Shown here one piece after another: positions 18,192 to 29,792 of a stretch of 64,000 nt of DNA (its first letter is position 1; the number at the start of each line of letters is the position of its first letter). The notes under the pieces were generated by a model. The model was given only the letters and a program-made list of their open reading frames with translations. It did not search any database and was not told the DNA's origin. The stretch spans positions 62,001-126,000 of the forward strand of contig SHZU01000002.1 of assembly GCA_009692115.1 (NCBI GenBank). The letters run 5' to 3'. The position numbers were made by a program, and so were the translations under genes. The DNA is from Gemmatimonadota bacterium (GTDB lineage: Bacteria > Gemmatimonadota > Gemmatimonadetes > Gemmatimonadales > GWC2-71-9).

Positions 18192-18788
18192 ATGCGTAAG
18201 CTCCTGGTTGCTGGGGTTGGAGTCGCGGTGATCGTCGGGGCCATGGCCCTCGGATCATCCCGGCCTTCGACCGCACAACAACAAGCGAAGAAACCCGACG
18301 CCGACTCGGTCGTCGCGCCGCGCCTAACGGTTGTTGATTCGGGCCAGCTCAAGGGCCCGAAACAGCCGATCTTTTTTCGGCACGACATCCATGCCGGGCA
18401 GTACAAGATCCAGTGCCAGTATTGCCACTACTCGGTGGCGGATGGGGCGGAACCGGGCATCCCGACGCTGCAGACCTGCATGGGCTGCCATGTGGCCATC
18501 GGCGGATCCGACTCGACCCATCGGGTCGAGATCAAGAAGGTCCGGGACAGCTGGCGCCAGAAGCGGCCGATCGAATGGGTCCGGATCCACACCCTCGCCA
18601 AGCATGTCCATTTTCCCCACATGCGGCACGTCAAGGCCATGGGGCCAAATGCCTGCGCCACCTGTCACGGCGACGTGGCCCGGATGCCCCAGGTATTCAA
18701 GGTTAACAACGTGAATAACATGGGCTTCTGCATCAGCTGTCATGTGGAGCGCAAGGTCAATCGCGATTGCACGGCGTGTCACTACTAG
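18192..18788 (+). CDS. actA: Alternative complex III subunit ActA, pentaheme cytochrome c
   Basis: 198 residues with an N-terminal hydrophobic anchor/signal (LLVAGVGVAVIVGAMALG). Five CxxCH haem-binding motifs are present: CQYCH, CMGCH, CATCH, CISCH and CTACH, as expected for ActA. It sits on the periplasmic side of alternative complex III, a quinol:electron-acceptor oxidoreductase that replaces cytochrome bc1, and passes electrons onward. It is the first gene of the actABCDEF operon, followed 19 bases later by actB. Confidence 0.93.
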   Translation: MRKLLVAGVGVAVIVGAMALGSSRPSTAQQQAKKPDADSVVAPRLTVVDSGQLKGPKQPIFFRHDIHAGQYKIQCQYCHYSVADGAEPGIPTLQTCMGCHVAIGGSDSTHRVEIKKVRDSWRQKRPIEWVRIHTLAKHVHFPHMRHVKAMGPNACATCHGDVARMPQVFKVNNVNNMGFCISCHVERKVNRDCTACHY

Positions 18789-18807
18789 GCCGCCTGAAGG
18801 AGAGTTG

Positions 18808-21810
<3,003 letters not shown>

Positions 21811-21814
21811 CGCG

Positions 21815-23164
21815 ATGACCGCCACGCTTCACGATTCTTCCCGGCCCGCCATGACGCACGCGGAGGTCACCCGCGACGTCGTCAATACCCTCCAGACGCC
21901 AAGCCGGGGCTACTACATGGCCCTGTTCGCGGCCATCGGCATGTTCTTGATCGGTGCCGCCACCTTCGTGGCGTTGCTGAAAGAGGGCCTCGGCTTGGCC
22001 GGCTACAATCCGCCGGTCTTCTGGTCCGTCTATATCACGACGTTTGTCTTCTGGATCGGTATCGGTCATGCCGGCACCCTGATTTCGGCCATCCTGTTCC
22101 TGTTCCGGTCTCCGTGGCGAACGGCCGTCTACCGGTCCACCGAGGCCATGACGGTGTTTGCCGTCATGACGGCTGGTCTCTTTCCGATCATCCACATCGG
22201 ACGCCAATGGATCTTCTACTGGCTCTTGCCGTACCCGAACCAGCGCTGGCTCTGGCCGAACTTCAAGTCGCCGCTGATTTGGGACGTCTTCGCGATCTCG
22301 ACGTACCTCACTGTGTCGACGACGTTCTTGGTCGTTGGCCTAGTGCCGGATATCGCCGCCGTTCGCGACAAGATGACCGGCTGGCGCAAGAAGCTGTATG
22401 GGGCGTTGTCGCTCGGCTGGACCGGAGCCGATTCCCAGTGGCGGCACTACAGCCGAGGATATCTCTACCTCGCGGCGCTGGCGACTCCTCTGGTGCTCTC
22501 GGTCCACTCGGTCGTATCCTGGGACTTCGCAATGTCGGTCATACCGGGGTGGCACGGGACGATCTTCGCCCCCTATTTCGTGGCCGGGGCCATCTACTCC
22601 GGCATCGGCATGGTGCTCACCCTAGTCATTCCGCTCCGCCGGGTGCTCAAGATCGAGCACCTGATCACCGAGTATCACTTCGATAACCTGGCCAAGCTCA
22701 CGCTGCTCACCGGGACGATTCTGTTCTACGCCTACGGCATGGAATACTTCGTGGCCTGGTATAGCGGGAATACCTACGAGCAGGAAACCTTCTGGCGCCG
22801 GGCGTTCGGCCCCCAGTGGTGGTCCGGGTGGACCATGATCACCTGCAACGCGTTCGTGTCGCAGCTACTCTGGTTTCGGAAGGTCCGGCGGAACCTGACC
22901 GCCTTGTTCGTCATCTCGATCTTCATCAACATCGGGATGTGGTTCGAGCGCTACGTCATCATTACCTCGTCGCTGTCCAATGACTTCCTCCCCTTTGCCT
23001 GGGGCCAGATGAACCCGACGTGGGCTGACTGGGGCATCCTGGTCGGCTCGTTCGGCTGGTTTGGGATGTACTTCCTGCTCTTCGCGCGGACCTTCCCGGT
23101 CGTCGCGATTCAGGAAATCAAGGAGATGATTCCGATGCCGCGTCGAAAGGGGGGAGCACACTGA
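21815..23164 (+). CDS. actC: Alternative complex III subunit ActC, NrfD-like membrane protein
   Basis: 449 residues with about ten transmembrane segments. The NrfD/PsrC-like character shows in FWIGIGHAGTLISAILFLF and HSVVSWDFAMSVIPGWH. In alternative complex III this subunit holds the quinol site and takes part in proton movement. It starts 4 bases after actB, and its last base pair overlaps the first of actD. Confidence 0.92.
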   Translation: MTATLHDSSRPAMTHAEVTRDVVNTLQTPSRGYYMALFAAIGMFLIGAATFVALLKEGLGLAGYNPPVFWSVYITTFVFWIGIGHAGTLISAILFLFRSPWRTAVYRSTEAMTVFAVMTAGLFPIIHIGRQWIFYWLLPYPNQRWLWPNFKSPLIWDVFAISTYLTVSTTFLVVGLVPDIAAVRDKMTGWRKKLYGALSLGWTGADSQWRHYSRGYLYLAALATPLVLSVHSVVSWDFAMSVIPGWHGTIFAPYFVAGAIYSGIGMVLTLVIPLRRVLKIEHLITEYHFDNLAKLTLLTGTILFYAYGMEYFVAWYSGNTYEQETFWRRAFGPQWWSGWTMITCNAFVSQLLWFRKVRRNLTALFVISIFINIGMWFERYVIITSSLSNDFLPFAWGQMNPTWADWGILVGSFGWFGMYFLLFARTFPVVAIQEIKEMIPMPRRKGGAH

Positions 23165-23676
23165 TGGCCAAAGCCGTTTCGGGCGTGCTTGCCTCGTTCA
23201 AATATGAGGACGCCGCCGTCAATGCGATCAAGGGCTTGAAGGCCAAAGGCTTCAAGGACCTTACCGTGTACTCGGCCGCGCCGAATCACCACATCGAGGA
23301 AGCCCTCGACCAACCGGTCAGTTGGGTCCGGGCCTTTACCCTGATCGGGGCCATGACCGGTTGCGCCGCCGGTTTCGGGATGTCGATTTGGATGGCCGTG
23401 GACTGGCCGCTCCTGGTCGGCGGCAAGCCAATCGTCGCCATTCCGCCGTTCGTCGTGCTGGGGTTCGAACTCACGATCCTGTACGGCGCGCTCTCAACCG
23501 TCGCGGGGGTCATCATTTTGTCGGCGATGAAATCTCTCAAGGGGCGGCCCTATAAACCCGAGTTCAGCGATGACACCATCGGGCTGTTCGTCCCCTGCCC
23601 CCAGGAGCAACGCGGCGCCGTTCGCACGTTCCTCGAGGGAACCGGGCCGGAGGAGGTCACCGAACATGGCTCGTAA
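23164..23676 (+). CDS. actD: Alternative complex III subunit ActD (DUF3341)
   Basis: 170 residues. A soluble N-terminal part (GVLASFKYEDAAVNAIKGL) is followed by two membrane helices (FTLIGAMTGCAAGFGMSIW and the region after IAIPPFVVLGFELTILYG). This is the DUF3341/ActD layout. It overlaps actC by one base and actE by 11 bases. Confidence 0.92.
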   Translation: MAKAVSGVLASFKYEDAAVNAIKGLKAKGFKDLTVYSAAPNHHIEEALDQPVSWVRAFTLIGAMTGCAAGFGMSIWMAVDWPLLVGGKPIVAIPPFVVLGFELTILYGALSTVAGVIILSAMKSLKGRPYKPEFSDDTIGLFVPCPQEQRGAVRTFLEGTGPEEVTEHGS

Positions 23677-24277
23677 ATCCTGGTTCACGCTCCTGGTGGT
23701 TGGAAGTCTGTCGGGGTGCAACTGGTACTACAATACGTTGCCGTCCCCGGACGACCTGATGAAACTGGTGCCGTGGTTCGATCATATGATCAAATCCCCG
23801 GCCGTTAGTCCCTACCAACGGTCCGATGTGCCCCGGATTACACCGCCCGGCACCGTCCCGATTACCGGAGGCGAGGCCGACTGGAATACCGGGAATCTGA
23901 CCGGCCCGATTCCGCTCTACGGCTTCGATAGTCTCGTCGGCAGTCGCCAAGTCAACCCGACCGATCCGGCTCGCACCTTAGCTCGGGGGGATACCCTGTA
24001 CGCGACGTTTTGCGCCACCTGCCACGGCGATCTCGGTGACGGCAAAGGCCCCGTCGGCGTGCGGCTGGGCGCGATGTCGCTCGTGACCGACCGGGCCAAG
24101 AGCTTCACCGATGGCTATCTGTATAGCATCGTGCGGTATGGGCGGGCGGGCATGCCCTTGTATGGTGACAAGATGTTCCGCCAGCATGACCGCTGGGCCG
24201 TGGTGAATTACCTCCGAAAACTTCAGGGCCTGACGGCGCCGGCACCGGCCCCTGCGGCGGAAGGAACGGTCAAATGA
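23666..24277 (+). CDS. actE: Alternative complex III subunit ActE, monohaem cytochrome c lipoprotein
   Basis: 203 residues from the ATG at 23666, inside the end of actD. A lipoprotein signal is visible (LLVVGSLSGCNW, lipidated Cys likely at residue 18). One CxxCH (CATCH) and a distal Met region (GRAGMPLYGD) mark a class I cytochrome c domain in the second half. It ends in an Ala/Pro tail. The longer open frame to 23570 lies inside actD and is not needed. Confidence 0.92.
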   Translation: MARKSWFTLLVVGSLSGCNWYYNTLPSPDDLMKLVPWFDHMIKSPAVSPYQRSDVPRITPPGTVPITGGEADWNTGNLTGPIPLYGFDSLVGSRQVNPTDPARTLARGDTLYATFCATCHGDLGDGKGPVGVRLGAMSLVTDRAKSFTDGYLYSIVRYGRAGMPLYGDKMFRQHDRWAVVNYLRKLQGLTAPAPAPAAEGTVK

Positions 24278-25599
24278 CCTCGCATCTCCGCGATCGCCTG
24301 GTGGCTCGCGGCCTCAGCGGCCGCTACGACCTGTTCTTCAATCTCGGCGGGTTGCTTGCGGTGGTTGGCGCCGCCTTGTTCGGGTACGCCATGACCTCGG
24401 TCGGCTCCGAGCGCGCTTGGCATTTGTTCCACGTCAACTGGCTGTTTTTTACCGGCATCACCGGCGGTAGTCTGGCCGTGTCCGCCGTCCACAAACTGGC
24501 CAACGCCAAGTGGTCCGGGGTCATCATTCGATTCGCCCAGGCCCACGTCTTCTTCGCGGTGGTCTCCCTGGCGGGATTGGTGGCCATTTTTACGGTCGGG
24601 TACGAACCGATCTATGGCCACATGCATGAGCAACTGCATTCGTTCTCGCATGGCAAGGCGCTTTGGCTCTCGAAGCCGTTCATGTTCGGCCGGTTGCTGA
24701 CGGGCCTCGGATTGCTGTACTGGGTTGGGTGGTCGCTGGTTCGGGCCGACTTGGCGCCGGACATTTCGCTGGCCAAGGATGTCGTCACCGATGCTCGCAA
24801 AGGGCTCTACCAGGGCATCGCGCAGGGGTTTGATCCGACGCCGGCTGGCCGGGCCGCGCACGACGCCAAGATTGGCCGCCTGGCCGCCGTCTATGTCGTC
24901 CTCTATGCGTTGGTGTTCTCGATCGTGGCGTTCGACGGAATGATGGCCCTCCAGCCGCACTGGTTCAGCAATCTCCTGGGCGGGTGGTATTTCATGGGCT
25001 CGTTCTTGGGAGCCCATACCTGCTTGGCCCTGATGACGATCTACGGCGGTCGCCACCTCGGGATCTCCGACTTGGTAAGCCCGAAGCAGCGGCACGACCT
25101 GGGTAAGCTCTGCTTCGGCTTTACTGTGTTCTGGGCGTATCTGATGTGGTCCCAGTTTCTGGTCATCTGGTACGGCAACATGGACGAGGAAACCGGGTTC
25201 GTCTTTGCCCGGCTTTGGGGCGAGTGGATGCCGATTGGCCGGGCGGTCTTCGTCGGCATGTTCCTGCTGCCGTTCTGGGGCCTCCTTTTCGTTGCGGCAA
25301 AGCGGACACCGCTGGTTCTAGGCGTGTTCGCCCTGGTGAGCTTCAGCTCGCTGTGGCTGGAGCGCTACCTCTTGGTGCTCCCGTCGGTCACGAAAGAGCA
25401 TGGTCCGGTCTTCGGCCTTCCAGAACTTGGGCCGACCCTGCTGATGCTGGGGCTCTTTCTGCTCTGTTATGCGGTATTCGCCAGACGGTTCCCGATGATT
25501 TCCCCGCGGCTGGCGGAGATTACCCTGGCGGCCGAACAGCACCACGGACACGAGGCGCCGGCTGCGGATCACGGCCCCGCGAAGGAAGTCGGCGCGTAG
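24274..25599 (+). CDS. actF: Alternative complex III subunit ActF, membrane protein
   Basis: 441 residues, about ten transmembrane helices, overlapping the actE stop by 4 bases. Recognisable stretches include FNLGGLLAVVGAALFGYAM, GGSLAVSAVHKLANAKW and LWSQFLVIWYGN-like sequence (MWSQFLVIWYGNMDEETGF). ActF is a distant relative of ActC. It is the last act gene; no cytochrome oxidase genes follow, unlike many genomes where a caa3-type oxidase is next. Confidence 0.92.
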   Translation: MTSHLRDRLVARGLSGRYDLFFNLGGLLAVVGAALFGYAMTSVGSERAWHLFHVNWLFFTGITGGSLAVSAVHKLANAKWSGVIIRFAQAHVFFAVVSLAGLVAIFTVGYEPIYGHMHEQLHSFSHGKALWLSKPFMFGRLLTGLGLLYWVGWSLVRADLAPDISLAKDVVTDARKGLYQGIAQGFDPTPAGRAAHDAKIGRLAAVYVVLYALVFSIVAFDGMMALQPHWFSNLLGGWYFMGSFLGAHTCLALMTIYGGRHLGISDLVSPKQRHDLGKLCFGFTVFWAYLMWSQFLVIWYGNMDEETGFVFARLWGEWMPIGRAVFVGMFLLPFWGLLFVAAKRTPLVLGVFALVSFSSLWLERYLLVLPSVTKEHGPVFGLPELGPTLLMLGLFLLCYAVFARRFPMISPRLAEITLAAEQHHGHEAPAADHGPAKEVGA

Positions 25600-25631
25600 C
25601 CGTTCGGAGCAGGTCCAGTGATAAGACAAAA

Positions 25632-25662
25632 CGAGGGGTCGGCCCGGGTGGCCGACCCCTCG
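25632..25662. terminator. Strong hairpin terminator after actF
   Basis: Perfect 13-bp stem: CGAGGGGTCGGCC at 25632-25644 and GGCCGACCCCTCG at 25650-25662, 5-base loop. On the minus strand it is followed by TTTTGTCTT, so it also suits transcription arriving from the decayed sigma locus on that strand. Confidence 0.8.
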
Positions 25663-25685
25663 TCGCATACTGTGCGCCCCCGGCT

Positions 25686-25889
25686 CTACTCGCGGAGGGC
25701 GATACTCCGAGCCAATAGGTTGAGCGAGTCGGCAGGAAGCTGGCCGGTGACCGTAAGGATCCGGAGCCCCCGCCGGGCGCTGACCGCCCCGTCGCTGAGA
25801 TAGTCCGGAGGCGTCAGGTCGGGTTGACTGGCGCCGAGTCCCGCGTGCTGCGCTCGGTGCCGGACCACCAGATCCTGAACCCGATCCAT
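25686..25889 (-). pseudogene. Possible remnant of an anti-sigma-like protein C-terminus
   Basis: 67-codon open frame directly downstream of the broken sigma gene. Its end (LRILTVTGQLPADSLNLLAR) resembles the last strand and helix of some anti-sigma or secreted regulatory proteins, but the match is weak. No zinc-finger or membrane segment is present. Together with the truncated sigma gene it looks like what is left after a deletion across a sigma/anti-sigma pair. Confidence 0.3.
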
Positions 25890-25896
25890 CGGCCCC

Positions 25897-26157
25897 TCAA
25901 TGGTCTGAACGATTCGGCCAGGGCCAGATTGACGGAGGCTCTGCGTTCGTCCTGCTCCATGACCTCGTCTGCCGGCATTTCCGGCGCCGAATGGCCGCTT
26001 GGGCTTCGTCGCGAGCCAAGTTGGCCGCCACCGCGAAAACCCAGGCCCGCGGTTTCTCGGGACGGTGCGCCATCGCCCGGATGAAGACCTTTCGGTACAG
26101 AAATCGAACTACTGCCGTGTAGGTGGACTTGTAGAGGCGCTCTAGTTCATCGGTCAT
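25897..26157 (-). pseudogene. Broken ECF-type RNA polymerase sigma factor
   Basis: From the ATG at 26157 (GAGGGGGGAAG upstream) the frame reads MTDELERLYKSTYTAVVRFL, then YRKVFIRAM, then PRAWVFAVAANLARDEAQAA. This is ECF sigma region 2, but the segment between FLYRK and VFIRA that normally carries the A-E-D-L-x-Q-E core is missing (about 15 residues). After RRRK the frame shifts: the continuation DEVMEQDERRASVNLALAES is in another frame. Region 4 (the -35 binding helix-turn-helix) is absent. It lies downstream of the cysteine-rich gene on the same strand. Confidence 0.65.
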
Positions 26158-26298
26158 TCCGAGCTTCCCCCCCTCCCCCCGGTCGTCCGCGTTCCGACAA
26201 TAGTTAAGATGACGCTTGACCTGAGGCCAATTGCACAGGTTCCAGGCGCCTCCAGCCCGATTCTGCTCGATGCGATCATCTAAAGCGTTTTCGGACAA

Positions 26299-27057
26299 CT
26301 ACTTAGGTAACTGGGCTGGTTGAAAAACACATCCCGAGTGGTACACATCGCCGGGGCTGGGCCAGTCGAAACAGAGGTCCGGCTTTGCGGTTCGACCGTC
26401 CGGCCGCTGGCGCCCATGGAGGCTGCAGCTGACCCGATCTGCGGCCAGGAACGAGCACGCGGAGATGACCTCGGCTCCGAGGGAATCCGGGCTCTCGCGG
26501 TCGACCTTGCAGAGGTAAGGGGACTTCCGGGCCCGAACCAGGGACTCGCGTTCGCTCTCCTCGGGTGAACACAGGATCTCGATCTGGAGGTCCCGGCAGC
26601 AGGCGGCGCCGACGGTCCGATCCGCGGTCCGACATCGCGCGGTGGCGCAGGGGTTGTCGCCCCCGAGGACTGGTAGTCCCCGATCGGGGACCGGTGAGAT
26701 TTCAATCGGCTGAAGCCGGCCGTGATGGGCCAGTGAGACCTGATTCCCGGCGAGTTTCCGCTCCGCTCGCTGCCGCACGGGGCGGGGGGCCGACCCGCTG
26801 AAGCCGTGGGCGCCGCAGGCAACGTTCGGCCCATCGACCGTGGCGAACCGGCAGGGAATCGCCAAGTACGCCTGGCACCGAAGCTCGGCACCGTGGCCGG
26901 TCAGGGGGCCGAAGTCGAGCCGCTCGGTATGGCCGAGGAGCCAAGTCGCCTCGTGGTCGCCCGACTCGGGACCGCCATCGAGTTTGGCCACCCGGAGGGT
27001 AACGTCCAGGCCGTGGCATTGGGCGCCGACGTCTCTGCAACTGGGGATGTTCGCCAT
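26299..27057 (-). CDS. Cysteine-rich protein of unknown function
   Basis: 252 residues with 15 cysteines and no signal peptide or membrane segment. Clusters include CRDVGAQC at the start, CATARCRTAD and AACCRDLQIEILC in the middle, and KPDLCFDWP followed by GCVF at the end. The cysteine pattern, including an R-P...K-P-x-L-C-x-x-W-P stretch, is loosely like metal-binding YkgJ-type proteins, but I cannot assign a family. It is divergent from the cupredoxin gene and shares its 127-base upstream region, including the CRP-like site. Confidence 0.55.
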   Translation of the reverse strand: MANIPSCRDVGAQCHGLDVTLRVAKLDGGPESGDHEATWLLGHTERLDFGPLTGHGAELRCQAYLAIPCRFATVDGPNVACGAHGFSGSAPRPVRQRAERKLAGNQVSLAHHGRLQPIEISPVPDRGLPVLGGDNPCATARCRTADRTVGAACCRDLQIEILCSPEESERESLVRARKSPYLCKVDRESPDSLGAEVISACSFLAADRVSCSLHGRQRPDGRTAKPDLCFDWPSPGDVYHSGCVFQPAQLPK

Positions 27058-27103
27058 GGCCGGAACCTAGGCCCTGGAAGTGGGGGAACAAGTCCCTTAT
27101 ACT

Positions 27104-27119
27104 TGTGAATCATTTCACA
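27104..27119. promoter_or_regulatory. CRP/FNR-type palindrome (perfect TGTGA-N6-TCACA) upstream of the cupredoxin gene
   Basis: TGTGA-ATCATT-TCACA, extended to CTTGTGAA and TTCACAAG arms of 8 bp. A possible -10 element, TATACT, lies immediately upstream at 27098-27103, so a bound regulator would sit at the transcription start unless another promoter is used. The site is between divergent genes. Confidence 0.7.
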
Positions 27120-27184
27120 AGCGATCGCGCTCTCGTGGCAAGCGCGATCCAGGTTCTGACCCGAGACCACGGCCAAATTGGGGG

Positions 27185-27658
27185 ATGCGGAGAATGCGGA
27201 AGATCGGACTAGTGGCGGCGGTTGTTGGGTTGGCTGCCTGTGGCGGCGGCGAGAAGGCTCCGGCGGTCGACTCCACGGCGGTGGCGGCTTCGACCGAGGC
27301 GGCGGCTCCGGCTCCGGCCGGCGGCGTGATCACCGTGAACATGGAGTACGACGGCACGGCCTACAAGTTCGTCCCGGCCATGATCGAGGCCAAGGCGGGC
27401 GACAAGATCGTGTTTGTAAATGTCAGCGGCGGGCCCCACAACGTGCAGTTCTTCGCCGACAGCATTCCGGCTGGTTCGGCCGCGGCGCTTGATGCCGCCA
27501 TGTTGGGCGACAAGCTGGGTGAGTTGAACGGGCCGCTCCTGACCGAGCCGAATCAGACCTACGAGATCTCGCTCGCGGGGTTGGCGACCGGCGACTACAA
27601 GTTCACCTGCACGCCGCACATGGCCATGAACATGAACGGTCACCTCATCATCAAGTAG
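27185..27658 (+). CDS. Plastocyanin/auracyanin-like blue copper lipoprotein
   Basis: About 158 residues. The lipoprotein signal is MRRMRKIGLVAAVVGLAACG with the lipidated Cys in AACGGG. An Ala/Pro-rich linker follows. The cupredoxin domain has the first His in GGPHNVQFF and the Cys-His-Met loop in FTCTPHMAMNM, a complete type 1 copper site. It is a small periplasmic, membrane-tethered electron carrier. Auracyanin is thought to accept electrons from alternative complex III in Chloroflexus, so this gene is a good partner for the act operon 1.6 kb upstream. Start at 27185 or 27194. Confidence 0.85.
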   Translation: MRRMRKIGLVAAVVGLAACGGGEKAPAVDSTAVAASTEAAAPAPAGGVITVNMEYDGTAYKFVPAMIEAKAGDKIVFVNVSGGPHNVQFFADSIPAGSAAALDAAMLGDKLGELNGPLLTEPNQTYEISLAGLATGDYKFTCTPHMAMNMNGHLIIK

Positions 27659-27682
27659 TTGGTGGATCTCGAATATTTCAGG

Positions 27683-27710
27683 GGCCCCGGTTACGCCGGG
27701 GCCTTTGTTT
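27683..27710 (+). terminator. Rho-independent terminator after the cupredoxin gene
   Basis: Stem GGCCCCGG (27683-27690) and CCGGGGCC (27696-27703), loop TTACG, followed by TTTGTTT. A textbook intrinsic terminator on the plus strand. Confidence 0.88.
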
Positions 27711-27793
27711 CTTCGCTCCGCCCCGCGACGGAACGCCGGGGCGGGGCATCCCCATCGGACACCCGTTGCCACCGCCATTCCCCGGAGATCCCC

Positions 27794-28948
27794 ATGCCCC
27801 GACGCTGCTTGCTCGCGCTCCTCTCGCTCGCGGCCGCGGCACCCGCGGCGGCCCAACCCGAGGCCAAGCTCGTCAGGCCGGCCGCCAGGCTGGCCCATCA
27901 ATTCAGTACCATCGGCGGCGCCAGGGAATTGGCGGATGGCCGGGTGCTGATTGCCGATGGGATCGACAATGTCGTACTCCGGGTCGACTTGGCGACGCAG
28001 AAGCTCGACACCGTCGGTCGGTCGGGGCAGGGGCCGGGTGAGTACAAGGCACCCGACGCGCTCTTTCCGCTGCCGGGCCAGGCCACGATGGTCGTCGATC
28101 TCGGGAATGCCCGGCTCAGCATCTTCGATGGCGCCGGCAAGTACCGTGAGTCGATTCCGATTGCGCAGGGCCAGCCCGGCCAGGGCGCGTTCTCGCTGAT
28201 CTTTCCGAGGGCGGTCGATGCGGCCGGCCGGATTTACTACCAGCCGCTGGGCGGCGGACCCCGAGCCGACTCCACGGTCGTGATTCGCTGGGATCGGGCG
28301 TCGGGCCGGTCCGACACCGTGGCCCGAGTCAAACTCCCCTCGATGATCACCAAGGAGTCGGGCGGACCCAACAACCGCAACATGCGCCAGCGGCCGACGC
28401 CGTACCCTCCCCAGGATTCGTGGGCGGTTGCTCCGGATGGCCGAGTCGCGCTGGTTCGGGCTCCGGTGTACCGGGTCGACTGGGTCTCAGCGGCTGGCGT
28501 CCGAACGGTTGGGAAGCCGATACCGGCTGTCGCCGTGCCCATTCGCGAGGCCGAGAAGAAGGAATACCAGGCGGACCAGGCCGCCAACGGACTCTCGGTC
28601 TCGATGGAAAACCGCAACGGACAGGTTTCGATGAACTTCAGCCGAGGCCGATCCGACGGAGCCAGGGAAGAGGCCGAAGACATTGCCGCAACGGAGTGGC
28701 CCGCCGCGAAGCCGGCCGCGACCGGTCTGGTGCTCGCGGCACCGGACGGGATCCTCTGGATCGAGCGATCGGGCCCGGCCGGTGCCGCGCGGACCTACGA
28801 CTTGATCGGCCCCGATGGCGCGGTGGCTCGCCGGGTGACCCTGCCGGTTGGACGCCGGGTGGTGGGCTTTGGGGCTCGAGGGGTCTACGTCCGGCACATC
28901 GATGCGGACGGGATCAATTACCTGGAACGGTACGACCAGCCGAAGTGA
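27794..28948 (+). CDS. Secreted 6-bladed beta-propeller-like protein
   Basis: 384 residues from the ATG at 27794 (GGAG upstream). It has a signal peptide (CLLALLSLAAAAPAAAQ). The repeated pattern of blade-like strands (DGRVLIADGIDNVVLRVDL, TVGRSGQGPGEYKAPDALF, MVVDLGNARLSIFDGAGKY) is that of NHL or 6-bladed propellers common in Gemmatimonadota and Bacteroidota. No enzyme active site can be identified. The last 35 bases overlap the end of the convergent PAP2 gene. Confidence 0.7.
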   Translation: MPRRCLLALLSLAAAAPAAAQPEAKLVRPAARLAHQFSTIGGARELADGRVLIADGIDNVVLRVDLATQKLDTVGRSGQGPGEYKAPDALFPLPGQATMVVDLGNARLSIFDGAGKYRESIPIAQGQPGQGAFSLIFPRAVDAAGRIYYQPLGGGPRADSTVVIRWDRASGRSDTVARVKLPSMITKESGGPNNRNMRQRPTPYPPQDSWAVAPDGRVALVRAPVYRVDWVSAAGVRTVGKPIPAVAVPIREAEKKEYQADQAANGLSVSMENRNGQVSMNFSRGRSDGAREEAEDIAATEWPAAKPAATGLVLAAPDGILWIERSGPAGAARTYDLIGPDGAVARRVTLPVGRRVVGFGARGVYVRHIDADGINYLERYDQPK

Positions 28949-29792
28949 AGATCCACCGCGTGGCGGGAACGACCATCGCCGCGACGATCGCCCCCGCGAG
29001 GGCGTCGATCCCGTAGTGCATCTGGCAGTAGACCACCCCGACGGTGAGGAGCCCGGCGGCGACGATGAGTGCGCCGCCCACGGGGCGGGAGGCAGGCCAC
29101 GTCATCGCGGCCGCTACCCAGGTGGCCGCCACGTGTGACGATGGAAACGCGGCCCCGTATGAGCTCCCCCGCTCGAGTACGCCGTACACGGCCCGGGCCG
29201 GCCCATTGGCCGTGAACCACGCGTCGGGCCGAACGTATTCGTAGTAGGGCCCCGCCACCGGAAAGAAAATGAACCACAAATAGCAGACGACGAAGGTGGC
29301 CATCAACGCGAAACTGGCGAACACCAGCCGGGGCTCGTCGCGCCGGACTATCGAGATCAGGATCGGGACCGGAACGACGAAGTAGTAGGCAAAATACGCC
29401 GCATGGAGCACCGAGGACCAAAAGGGGCTTGGCGCCCGGCGCCACCATTCCGCACTGATCTCGTGGCCGAAGAGGCCGCGTTCCCATTGCCGGATCAGGA
29501 CGTCGTAGGTTCGCTCGGCCCCGAAGCCGCTCAGGAGGTCGAGGGCTCCGTAGAGTGCCAGCAGGACGACGAACGGGGCGGCGCCCCGGAGCAGCCGGCC
29601 GGCCGGCCCGAGTCGGGGAGATTGGAACAGCCCCAAGAGCACCAGCAGCAGTCCATGGGCCACCACCGCCCACGCGGCGGCGGGATACCGATCCATCCGG
29701 ACCAGTCCCGTGGCGATGACGACCGTGGCATAGCCGCCAAGCAGCCACTCGGATGGTCGGGGCCTCACAACCACCGATGCTGGCGATACCAA
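28914..29792 (-). CDS. PAP2-superfamily membrane protein, probable sphingolipid phosphatase or head-group transferase
   Basis: Up to 292 residues with about six membrane helices. PAP2 catalytic motifs: AAFPSSHVAATW (second phosphatase motif with the catalytic His) and CQMHYGIDALAGAIVA (third motif, His and Asp). The layout is closer to the inositol phosphorylceramide synthase-like PAP2 group than to soluble acid phosphatases. It is the last of four overlapping genes after serine palmitoyltransferase, an acyltransferase and an SDR, so a role in processing a ceramide phosphate or adding a head group is likely (inference). The start is a TTG at 29792, or a GTG nearer 29774; both overlap the upstream gene. 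Confidence 0.8.
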   Translation of the reverse strand: MVSPASVVVRPRPSEWLLGGYATVVIATGLVRMDRYPAAAWAVVAHGLLLVLLGLFQSPRLGPAGRLLRGAAPFVVLLALYGALDLLSGFGAERTYDVLIRQWERGLFGHEISAEWWRRAPSPFWSSVLHAAYFAYYFVVPVPILISIVRRDEPRLVFASFALMATFVVCYLWFIFFPVAGPYYEYVRPDAWFTANGPARAVYGVLERGSSYGAAFPSSHVAATWVAAAMTWPASRPVGGALIVAAGLLTVGVVYCQMHYGIDALAGAIVAAMVVPATRWIFTSAGRTVPGN

